This document shows, piece by piece, positions 1-4,438 of a stretch of 6,040 nt of DNA. Each line of letters opens with the position of its first letter. Positions within the stretch are counted from its first letter, which is position 1. The DNA is taken from the NCBI GenBank assembly GCA_910578995.1, contig CAJTSY010000068.1:14742-20781 (forward strand), written 5' to 3'. The position numbers and the translations under genes are program-made. This DNA comes from an uncultured Acetatifactor sp. (GTDB taxonomy: Bacteria; Bacillota; Clostridia; Lachnospirales; Lachnospiraceae). A model generated the notes under the pieces. It saw only the letters and a program-made list of their open reading frames with translations, ran no database searches and was not told the DNA's origin.

Positions 1-788
1 CCGATATAAGCCAGGATGCCGCCGTCCACATACAGGATATGCCCGTTCACGGCGTTGGAAGCCTCGGAAGCCAGGAACACGGCGGGGCCTGTCAGCTCCT
101 CCGGCTTCAGCCACCTGTTGGCAGGGGTCTTGGCACAGATAAACTGATCGAAAGGATGCCTGCTGCCGTCGGGCTGTACCTCCCGCAGGGGAGCCGTCTG
201 GGGCGTCTCGATATAGCCGGGCCCGAGGCCGTTGCACTGGATGTTGTACTGTCCGTACTCGGAGCAGATATTCCTGGTCAGCATCTTCAGCCCGCCCTTG
301 GCGGAAGCGTAAGCGGATACGGTCTCCCTCCCCAGCTCGGACATCATGGAGCAGATGTTGATAATCTTGCCATGGCCCTTCCTGATCATGGAAGGAATGA
401 CTGCCTTGGATACGATAAAGGGGCCGTTTAAGTCGATGTCGATAACCTGGCGGAACTGGGCTGCCGTCATCTCGGTCATGGGAATCCTCTTGATGATGCC
501 CGCATTGTTCACCAGAATGTCAATGACGCCCACTTCCACTTCGATCTGCGCCACCAGTGCATTCACGGCATCCTCGTTGGTCACATCGCATACATAGCCA
601 TGAGCCTTGATGCCCTTCTCCTCATAAGCCGCCAGGCCCTTGTCCACCAGCTCCTGATTGATATCGTTGAAGCAGATCGTTGCCCCGCACTCTGCATAAG
701 CGGACGCAATTGCAAAGCCGATTCCGTAGGATGCTCCTGTCACCAGCGCTACTTTGCCTTCCAGTGAAAAATTAGTAAATTCTGACAT
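1..788 (-). CDS. kduD: SDR oxidoreductase, KduD / gluconate 5-dehydrogenase-like (3' end cut by window)
   Basis: Cytoplasmic NAD(P)-dependent short-chain dehydrogenase. By context it probably interconverts 2,5-diketo-3-deoxygluconate and 2-keto-3-deoxygluconate, the step after KduI; by sequence it is equally a gluconate 5-dehydrogenase-type protein. 262 complete codons are visible, and relatives suggest only a few are missing beyond position 1. Seen: the nucleotide-binding motif TGASYGIG at residues 17-24, NNAG at 94-97, and a catalytic set N121, S147, Y160, K164 (YASAK), with the family-typical C-terminal VDGG region at 254-257. The ATG at 788-786 is preceded by AGGAG at 800-796, a good spacing. 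It lies 335 bp downstream of kduI on the same strand but has its own promoter-like sequence and a terminator-like structure in between. Family membership is certain; the exact substrate is inferred from the neighbour. Confidence 0.88.
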   Translation of the reverse strand, partial: MSEFTNFSLEGKVALVTGASYGIGFAIASAYAECGATICFNDINQELVDKGLAAYEEKGIKAHGYVCDVTNEDAVNALVAQIEVEVGVIDILVNNAGIIKRIPMTEMTAAQFRQVIDIDLNGPFIVSKAVIPSMIRKGHGKIINICSMMSELGRETVSAYASAKGGLKMLTRNICSEYGQYNIQCNGLGPGYIETPQTAPLREVQPDGSRHPFDQFICAKTPANRWLKPEELTGPAVFLASEASNAVNGHILYVDGGILAYI

Positions 789-806
789 TTTATTTCTCCT
801 TCTTCT

Positions 807-836
807 ATTATAACCTGTTTTTATGGTTTATGTCAC
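807..836 (-). promoter_or_regulatory. Candidate sigma-A promoter of the kduD-like gene
   Basis: On the minus strand GTGACA (836-831) and a perfect TATAAT (812-807) are separated by 18 bp. The predicted start would leave a very short leader of about 12 nt before the ATG at 788, only just including the AGGAG. The position directly after the tandem-hairpin terminator supports separate transcription from kduI. Predicted from sequence only. Confidence 0.5.
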
Positions 837-848
837 CTGTTTTCTGAT

Positions 849-895
849 AAAAAAGAGTGCTTCGCTCTCTTACGAAATTTGCTTCGCAAACTCGT
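849..895 (-). terminator. Tandem-hairpin intrinsic terminator downstream of kduI
   Basis: Read on the minus strand, two hairpins follow each other, both closed by a GC GAA GC loop. The first (895-872) has a stem of about nine pairs with one bulge and one wobble. The second (871-853) pairs GAG and GC with their complements across one mismatch and runs directly into a T6 tract (854-849). Hairpin plus T-tract on this strand fits termination of kduI or of an intergenic transcript just before the kduD promoter. There is no T-tract in the plus direction. Confidence 0.6.
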
Positions 896-1123
896 GTTTC
901 CAACAAAAGCTCATTTTGATGTCCGTCGTCTCACGGTAATCCAAACCGAGCCTCCTTCGCCAGAGTTTCAGACCAGATAAACTCCTGCATTATGGTGCAA
1001 GCACTTCCAAAAAGTTCAACCTGTGAGGCTGCTAACCCAACGCCCCGTCTGCATGTCAATAAAAGGCATGCAGACAAGTCATTTAATTGTATCCGTACAG
1101 AGGCAGGATTTCACGGCAGAGTT
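896..1123. other. Non-coding kduI-kduD spacer with small inverted repeats
   Basis: No supportable gene lies in this stretch. It holds two perfect inverted repeats: a 6-bp pair at 963-968/979-984, and a 9-bp pair at 1047-1055/1067-1075 listed separately. On the minus strand a weak promoter-like pair (TTGAAC, then CATAAT after 19 bp, ending near 991) precedes a purine-rich stretch that ends in the tandem-hairpin terminator at 849-895. It could therefore be a small structured RNA, a mobile intergenic repeat, or the decayed end of an old gene. The stretch is long for a spacer between two pathway genes. Confidence 0.4.
1047..1075. repeat. Perfect 9-bp inverted repeat downstream of kduI
   Basis: GTCTGCATG at 1047-1055 and CATGCAGAC at 1067-1075 are exact reverse complements around an 11-nt loop. 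It begins about 50 nt after the kduI stop. No T-tract follows on either strand, so it is more likely an mRNA 3'-end stabilising hairpin, a remnant of an element end, or a protein site than an intrinsic terminator. Confidence 0.6.
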
Positions 1124-1984
1124 TTACATCAGATCCTTCATGGCGATGCCGTCCATATCGTCGAAATCCTGGTTCTCGCCCACCATCCCCCAGATAAAGG
1201 TGTACGCCCTGGAACCGCATCCCGAATGGATGGACCAACTGGGAGAAATCACGGCTTCCTCATTCCGCATGACAATGTGACGGGTTTCCTGAGGCTCGCC
1301 CATGTAGTGCATCACGAAGGCATCCTCCGGCATCTCGAAATACAAATACACCTCCATCCGCCTGTCATGGGTATGGCAGGGCATGGTGTTCCACACGCTG
1401 CCGGGCTCCAGTTTGGTCATGCCCATCTCCAGCTGGCAGCTCTCCACCTGGCCGGGCAGGATGTACTTGCAGATCACCCTGTGATTGGCATCCTCCAGGC
1501 AGCCAAGCTCCACCTTGTTCTCATCCTTCACAATGACTACGCCCTCCTCGGGAGTTCCCTCCGGCTTGATCAGCACCGTGGGGCAGGTTCTGTGGGCAGG
1601 CGCGGAATTCAGGTAGAATTTCGCCGGATTCTCACCGTCATCACTGGCAAAGACAATCTCCCGGGAACCCATACCGATATACATGGCCTCCTTGAAGCCT
1701 ACTTTGTACACCTTTCCATCCACGGAAATGCTGCCCGCGCCTCCGATATTGATGACGCCCAGCTCTCTCCTCCGGCAGAAGTACTCCGCCCGCAGCTCCT
1801 CCCCCGCCGTCAGTGTAAGGGGTTCCACAGGCACGGCCGCGCCTGTAATGATCCTGTCGATGTGGCTGTATACCAACTTGATCTGACCTGGTACGAAGAG
1901 ATTCTGAATCAGGAATTCCTCCCTCAGGCGCTCTGTGGTGTAATGCTTCACATCTCTTGGTGATACTGCTGTTCTAAGTTCCAC
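1124..1984 (-). CDS. kduI: 5-dehydro-4-deoxy-D-glucuronate isomerase KduI
   Basis: Cytoplasmic zinc-dependent isomerase that converts 5-keto-4-deoxyuronate, released from unsaturated oligogalacturonides or glycosaminoglycan disaccharides, to 2,5-diketo-3-deoxygluconate. The 286 residues match the family along the whole length (the E. coli protein is 278). The zinc ligands are present as H204, H206 and E211 in CHTHDRRMEVY and H253 in SIHSG; these are the E. coli ligands shifted by eight. Other hallmarks are RRELGVINIGGAG (72-84) and the C-terminal WGMVGENQDFDDMD. The start is a GTG at 1984-1982, preceded by AGAGAGG (1999-1993) at 8 nt. An in-frame ATG at 2092 would add 36 unrelated residues encoded by the promoter region and is rejected. 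It pairs functionally with the SDR gene downstream. Identification is firm. Confidence 0.96.
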   Translation of the reverse strand: MELRTAVSPRDVKHYTTERLREEFLIQNLFVPGQIKLVYSHIDRIITGAAVPVEPLTLTAGEELRAEYFCRRRELGVINIGGAGSISVDGKVYKVGFKEAMYIGMGSREIVFASDDGENPAKFYLNSAPAHRTCPTVLIKPEGTPEEGVVIVKDENKVELGCLEDANHRVICKYILPGQVESCQLEMGMTKLEPGSVWNTMPCHTHDRRMEVYLYFEMPEDAFVMHYMGEPQETRHIVMRNEEAVISPSWSIHSGCGSRAYTFIWGMVGENQDFDDMDGIAMKDLM

Positions 1985-2045
1985 CTTAATTACCTCTCTT
2001 TCCGGACGGTACCGGCGACAGCCTGCGGGCCAGACCCTGTACACT

Positions 2046-2070
2046 GCTATGTAAGCTCTTACATTATAGC
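2046..2070. promoter_or_regulatory. Candidate operator dyad at the kduI start site
   Basis: TGTAAGCTCTTACA (2050-2063) is a palindrome with 6-bp arms around CT, extendable to 7-bp arms by A2049/T2064. A second outer pair, GCTAT (2046-2050) and ATAGC (2066-2070), is offset by three bases. It overlaps the -10 box and the predicted transcription start of kduI, a position typical for a repressor site. Which regulator (for instance a GntR- or IclR-type uronate sensor) is not shown here. Confidence 0.45.
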
Positions 2071-2091
2071 ATACCGGGGAAAACATTTCCA
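2063..2091 (-). promoter_or_regulatory. Candidate promoter of kduI (extended -10)
   Basis: On the minus strand TGCTATAAT gives a perfect TATAAT (2068-2063) with an extended -10 TG. A weak -35 TGGAAA (2091-2086) lies 17 bp upstream. The leader to the GTG at 1984 would be about 70 nt. Confidence 0.55.
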
Positions 2092-2153
2092 TAAATTTTC
2101 TCTAAAATCTCCGCCTTCCTGTACTGCCCCTGCACATCCTTAACTGTAGTTCT

Positions 2154-2182
2154 ATTATAAACGAAAAAATTCTCCATTTCTA
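2154..2182 (-). promoter_or_regulatory. Possible second, upstream kduI promoter
   Basis: On the minus strand a perfect TATAAT (2159-2154) has a weak -35 TAGAAA (2182-2177) 17 bp upstream. The leader would be about 165 nt. The -35 and spacer overlap one arm of the 2171-2236 inverted repeat. Weak evidence in an AT-rich region. Confidence 0.25.
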
Positions 2183-2236
2183 TTCTAATATTTCTCAAAA
2201 CCTTGCAATTTTTGAACTTCTCAGATGAAATGGAGA
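2171..2236. repeat. Perfect 10-bp inverted repeat in the kduI/HD divergent region
   Basis: TCTCCATTTC (2171-2180) and GAAATGGAGA (2227-2236) are exact reverse complements, separated by 46 nt. On the minus strand the second arm is followed by ATTTTTTCG, giving a terminator-like arrangement with a long loop. It may be a regulator half-site pair or a barrier between divergent transcription units. Confidence 0.4.
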
Positions 2237-2263
2237 TGGACAGAGAACGCTCTCAGAAATCCC

Positions 2264-2292
2264 TTTACATCCCACGGGAATAACGGTATAAT
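2264..2292 (+). promoter_or_regulatory. Candidate distal promoter P1 of the HD gene
   Basis: TTTACA (2264-2269) and TATAAT (2287-2292) are separated by 17 bp, close to the sigma-A consensus. The -10 is part of the first copy of the tandem repeat. A transcript from here would carry the repeat hairpins in a leader of about 210 nt. Confidence 0.55.
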
Positions 2293-2495
2293 GTTGACTC
2301 GTAAGAACGTTGAGCACCTATTGATTCCATGTGCGCCGGAGCGCATGGAATTGCGGTATATTGTTGACTCGTAAGGACATCGAGTCAACTTCTGATTCCA
2401 AATACACTGGAGCGCATGAAATTATGGTATAATGTGCCCCAAAACGACATTGGGTCAAAAAACACAAAATGTCCAAACACAAAACGAAATTGGGA
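2285..2495. repeat. Imperfect ~70-bp tandem repeat, two full copies and one partial
   Basis: Copies start at 2285, 2355 and 2426 with GGTATAAT, GGTATATT and GGTATAAT. Copies 1 and 2 share TGTTGACTCGTAAG, TGATTCCA and GGAGCGCATG in order. Each copy has a potential stem just after the TATA box. In copy 2 it is a perfect 9-bp pair (2363-2371/2381-2389). In copy 3 it is CCCAA/TTGGG with different bases but the same layout. Copy 1 also has an 11-bp hairpin (2324-2334/2341-2351, one G-T pair) whose 5' arm is degraded in copy 2. The block sits between P1 and the HD gene. Role unknown: duplicated promoters, an operator array, or remnants of a small mobile element. Confidence 0.65.
2425..2433 (+). promoter_or_regulatory. 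Extended -10 promoter P3, proximal to the HD gene
   Basis: TGGTATAAT combines a perfect TATAAT (2428-2433) with an extended -10 TG; no good -35 is seen. The predicted start near 2440 gives a leader of about 67 nt. That leader contains AAAACGACATTGGG (2441-2454), repeated with one change exactly 40 bp later (2481-2494), where it runs into the ribosome binding site. Confidence 0.45.
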
Positions 2496-2506
2496 GGAAA
2501 ACATTG

Positions 2507-3109
2507 ATGCTGCCTACAAGAGAAAAAGCCGAATCGCTTCTCGCGGAAGCGGAAAGCTGCAACCCGGGCCCCTGGGGAAACCACAGCCGGACTGCCGCCC
2601 ACTGCGCGGAAAGAATCGCCCGGGAATGCGGTGACCTGGATCCGGACAAAGCCTATATCCTGGGGCTCCTCCATGATATCGGGAGGAAATTCGGCGTCAG
2701 GCATCTGGGGCATGTATCGGACGGCTATTCTTATATGATGTCCCTGGGATATGACGAGGCCGCAAAAATATGCCTGACCCATTCCTTTCATGACGGGACA
2801 ATAAACGGCTACATTGGGAATTTTGATACCACCGAGGAAGAATCTGCCCTTATCCAGGATGCTTTGAAGACGGTAGAGATGGATGAATATGACAGGCTGA
2901 TCCAGTTGTGCGACTCCCTGGCCGGTTCGGAGGGCGTACTGGACATAGAGGAGCGGATGAACGACGTAAAACGGCGCTACGGCAGTTACCCCCAGGATAA
3001 GTGGGATTCCAACCTGGAATTGAAACGGCATTTTGAGGAAAGAATGGGGAAGGATCTATATATTGTAGTAGAGAGGGACAGTTTTAGGCCGGCTCCATCT
3101 GCTCTCTAA
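2507..3109 (+). CDS. HD-domain phosphohydrolase family protein
   Basis: A 200-residue soluble protein of the HD superfamily, metal-dependent phosphohydrolases acting on phosphate mono- or diesters such as nucleotides; the substrate of this subfamily is unknown to me. Candidate metal ligands are H26 (GNHSR), H56-D57 in GLLHDIGR, and D136 in LIQLCDSLAG, with H92/H95 in THSFHD perhaps contributing. There is no signal peptide or membrane segment. The ATG at 2507 is chosen because GGGAGG (2492-2497) lies 9 nt upstream. An in-frame ATG at 2432 overlaps the TATAAT and lacks a ribosome binding site. No clear terminator follows; the next gene is the convergent small toxin, so read-through would be antisense to it. 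I recall similar stand-alone HD proteins as common in Firmicutes. Confidence 0.85.
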   Translation: MLPTREKAESLLAEAESCNPGPWGNHSRTAAHCAERIARECGDLDPDKAYILGLLHDIGRKFGVRHLGHVSDGYSYMMSLGYDEAAKICLTHSFHDGTINGYIGNFDTTEEESALIQDALKTVEMDEYDRLIQLCDSLAGSEGVLDIEERMNDVKRRYGSYPQDKWDSNLELKRHFEERMGKDLYIVVERDSFRPAPSAL

Positions 3110-3118
3110 AAAATTTTC

Positions 3119-3147
3119 TTGCAAACACGCTGATGATATGTTACTAT
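3119..3147 (+). promoter_or_regulatory. Candidate promoter of an antisense RNA opposite the toxin 3' end
   Basis: TTGCAA (3119-3124), a 17-bp spacer, then TACTAT (3142-3147) with an extended -10 TG at 3139-3140. The -35 hexamer and spacing are the same as in the toxin promoter on the other strand. The predicted start is near 3154, pointing into the 3' end of the toxin gene. Confidence 0.5.
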
Positions 3148-3148
3148 G

Positions 3149-3179
3149 AAAAGGGAAAGCCATAGAAGCGGCTCTACCC
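3149..3179 (-). terminator. Intrinsic terminator of the toxin gene
   Basis: Immediately after the toxin stop the minus strand can fold GGG...AGCC with GGCT...CCC around an 8-nt loop, and it ends in CCCTTTTC. The same bases are the 3' arm of the long inverted repeat with the toxin 5' UTR, so the terminator hairpin and the long-range pairing are mutually exclusive. Confidence 0.5.
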
Positions 3180-3250
3180 TTAAACAGCAGTTACTAACCT
3201 CTCAATGAGGTCAGCCGTCGCTATTGTGAGTAGCGGCGGCAATTTCTTGC
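3154..3250 (+). ncRNA. Putative antisense RNA (type I antitoxin) overlapping the toxin mRNA 3' end
   Basis: A transcript from the promoter at 3119-3147 would begin near 3154 and meet a strong hairpin at 3214-3240, followed by AATTTCTTG, giving an RNA of roughly 95 nt. It would be fully complementary to the toxin 3' UTR and to about the last 24 codons. The geometry resembles convergent type I systems such as txpA/RatA of Bacillus subtilis. Ends are predicted, not shown; the U-tract is modest. Confidence 0.45.
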
Positions 3251-3332
3251 CCCGAAAGATTTTGTAGCACAAACCTATCAAGGCCACAATGAAGATACCT
3301 ATCTGAATTAAATCCGGATATGTAACGTACAT
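3180..3332 (-). CDS. Putative holin-like type I toxin, 50 residues
   Basis: A very small membrane protein. Residues 1-9 are a short polar start (MYVTYPDLI), 10-23 form a hydrophobic span (QIGIFIVALIGLCY), then comes the basic patch KIFRGKK (24-30) and a polar tail to residue 50. This pattern matches the Hol_Tox/TxpA-like putative holin-like toxins of Firmicutes, which damage the membrane when over-made. The ATG at 3332 has a GGGGGG Shine-Dalgarno (3346-3341) 8 nt upstream. Setting: own promoter, 87-nt leader with alternative hairpins, complementary 5' and 3' ends, and a possible antisense RNA from the other strand. Homologues I recall are often shorter; here the frame runs past the basic patch for 20 more residues, overlapping the antisense hairpin. 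The family call is from pattern recognition; toxicity is inferred. Confidence 0.82.
   Translation of the reverse strand: MYVTYPDLIQIGIFIVALIGLCYKIFRGKKLPPLLTIATADLIERLVTAV
3214..3240 (+). terminator. Hairpin that may end the antisense RNA
   Basis: GCCGTCGCTA (3214-3223) and TAGCGGCGGC (3231-3240) pair over all ten positions (one T-G) around a 7-nt loop, followed by AATTTCTTG. It lies inside the toxin reading frame, so the toxin mRNA carries the mirror structure. Confidence 0.45.
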
Positions 3333-3340
3333 CGAAATCA

Positions 3341-3378
3341 CCCCCCTTTCCGGAGGGTTACCCCTCCTAATAGAGGGT
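3341..3378 (-). promoter_or_regulatory. Toxin leader with alternative Shine-Dalgarno-sequestering hairpins
   Basis: On the minus strand four segments follow each other: A ACCCTC (3378-3373), B GGAGGGG (3367-3361), C CCCTCC (3357-3352) and D GGGGGG, the Shine-Dalgarno (3346-3341). A can pair with B, B with C (6 bp, loop GTAA), and C with D (6 bp, one U-G, loop GGAAA). A:B plus C:D hides the ribosome binding site; B:C frees it. A also belongs to the arm that pairs with the mRNA 3' end, which links end pairing or processing to translation. Confidence 0.55.
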
Positions 3379-3425
3379 AAAGCCGCCTCTGGCTCTATGG
3401 TTTCCCATCAGAAATTATTACTGCA

Positions 3426-3454
3426 ATCATACCATATCCCACCTGAAGTTGCAA
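3426..3454 (-). promoter_or_regulatory. Promoter of the toxin gene
   Basis: On the minus strand TTGCAA (3454-3449), a 17-bp spacer, and TATGAT (3431-3426) with an extended -10 TG. The predicted start is near 3419, giving a leader of about 87 nt that begins just before the 5' arm of the long inverted repeat. Confidence 0.6.
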
Positions 3455-3493
3455 GGATTTTTTCCGGCCGCAGCACTGATGCAGCATTGATCT

Positions 3494-3528
3494 AAATCAT
3501 TGATTTTAACGTTGACCAGCAGTATAAT
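3494..3528 (+). promoter_or_regulatory. Promoter of the AraC gene with an overlapping palindrome
   Basis: TTGATT (3500-3505), a 17-bp spacer and a perfect TATAAT (3523-3528) give a start near 3535 and a leader of about 30 nt. A perfect 13-bp palindrome, AAATCATTGATTT (3494-3506), covers the -35 and is a candidate site for autoregulation or another regulator. Confidence 0.6.
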
Positions 3529-3565
3529 AGCCTTATGACAATCATCAGCCAAAAGGAGCCTGCCC

Positions 3566-4438
3566 ATGGAAGAACTGAATTCCTGCAAAACCGCCATCGA
3601 TCGCTGCGCCCAGACCAAAACCTTCTCCATCGCCCATCTCTACAAAGAAGAAAAAGCCATGGACATGCACATCCATGACTGTTACGAGCTGTATTATTCC
3701 ATCTCCGGGGGAAAGCAGTTCCTCATCGACAACCGCTTTTATTCCATATCCCCCGGAGACCTGTTCGTCATCAACCAATATGAAAGCCACAAGCTGACCC
3801 AGATCGACAACAGCGTCCACGAGCGGATCGTACTGAGCATTTATCCGGATTTCGTCAGGCGCCTCTCCACCGCGGAAACTGACTTGGACTACTGCATTTC
3901 CAACCGGGACAGCCGCTTCCAGCACAGGCTCTCCCTGGACAGGGCATCCCGGCAGCGCTTCCTGTATTATGTCAACAAGATCACTTCCGCCGACGGCTAT
4001 GCCCACGATATTATAGAGCAGGCCGCCTTCCTGGAGCTGCTTGCAATGATCAATGCCCTGATGATGAATGCCCGCTCCGACTTCCATGCCGCGGAAAACC
4101 CTGTAAGCGATTACAAATACAACCAGCAGGTAAACGACATCCTGGCATACATCAACCAAAATATCGGGCAGAATATCACGGTGGAGCAGCTGGCGGCCAG
4201 CTTTTTCCTGAGCGAATCCTATATCTGCCGGATCTTCAAGCAGGCCACCGGCACCACCATCAACAAATACATCACCGCCCGCCGGATCAGCATCGCGAAG
4301 GCCCACCTAAACGCGGGAGACAGCGTGGGCGTGGCCTTTGAGAAAAGCGGCTTCGGCGACTACAGCAGTTTCTTCAAGGCATTCACCAAGGCGGTGGGCG
4401 TCTCGCCGAAAAAATACGCGAATTTAAGCGTCAGCTGA
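3566..4438 (+). CDS. AraC-family transcriptional regulator with cupin sensor domain
   Basis: A 290-residue DNA-binding regulator of usual family length. The N-terminal cupin (about 20-110) has the typical HIHDCYELYYSISGG stretch (H35, H37, E41) and H75 in YESHK. The C-terminal double helix-turn-helix spans about 187-287: first recognition unit near ITVEQLAASFFLSESYICRIFK (204-225, here in two halves), second near VGVAFEKSGFGDYSSFFKAF (254-273), ending in the family GVSPKKY. Members often sense sugars or related small molecules; the ligand here is unknown. GGAG (3555-3558) sits 7 nt before the ATG at 3566. It has its own promoter, is divergent from the toxin module, and its last 15 bp overlap the 3' end of the convergent AraC-GGDEF gene, with no room for a separate terminator. 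Confidence 0.93.
   Translation: MEELNSCKTAIDRCAQTKTFSIAHLYKEEKAMDMHIHDCYELYYSISGGKQFLIDNRFYSISPGDLFVINQYESHKLTQIDNSVHERIVLSIYPDFVRRLSTAETDLDYCISNRDSRFQHRLSLDRASRQRFLYYVNKITSADGYAHDIIEQAAFLELLAMINALMMNARSDFHAAENPVSDYKYNQQVNDILAYINQNIGQNITVEQLAASFFLSESYICRIFKQATGTTINKYITARRISIAKAHLNAGDSVGVAFEKSGFGDYSSFFKAFTKAVGVSPKKYANLSVS

Larger units (their letters stand above)
3153..3406. repeat. Long imperfect inverted repeat enclosing the toxin gene
   Basis: Arms are 3153-3180 and 3374-3406. In the minus-strand RNA the 5' UTR arm pairs with the 3' UTR arm in three blocks. A 13-bp block (one G-U) joins GCGGCTTTACCCT to AGGGTAGAGCCGC. A 7-bp block joins CCATAGA to TCTATGG. A 6-bp block joins GGGAAA to TTTCCC. 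Between them are one unpaired internal loop (7 nt against 1) and a one-base bulge. Such 5'-3' pairing is typical of type I toxin mRNAs, where it holds the full-length message inactive; it also resembles terminal inverted repeats of a small element. Confidence 0.7.

Noticed and set aside
39..431. Plus-strand open frame opposite the SDR gene
   Set aside because: Shadow of the SDR gene, which has all catalytic motifs on the minus strand.
870..995. Short minus-strand open frame in the kduI-kduD spacer
   Set aside because: Stop-to-stop frame of about 40 codons with only a 14-codon ATG start and no ribosome binding site; its sequence is dictated by the hairpins.
992..1963. Long plus-strand open frame opposite kduI
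   Set aside because: Exact shadow of the strongly conserved kduI gene; no ribosome binding site and a histidine/leucine-rich composition typical of antisense frames.
1985..2092. N-terminal extension of KduI from an ATG at 2092
   Set aside because: It would translate the promoter and operator region and adds residues not in the family; the GTG at 1984 has a proper ribosome binding site.
2285..2495. CRISPR-like array
   Set aside because: Only two or three degenerate copies, with similarity scattered over the whole unit rather than exact repeats and unique spacers, and no cas genes.
2432..2506. Earlier ATG at 2432 for the HD protein
   Set aside because: It overlaps the TATAAT at 2428-2433 and has no ribosome binding site; the ATG at 2507 does.
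2318..3031. Minus-strand open frame opposite the HD gene
   Set aside because: Shadow frame; the HD motifs and ribosome binding site are on the plus strand.
3545..4306. Minus-strand open frame opposite the AraC gene
   Set aside because: Glycine/valine-rich mirror of a well-supported AraC gene; no family resemblance.
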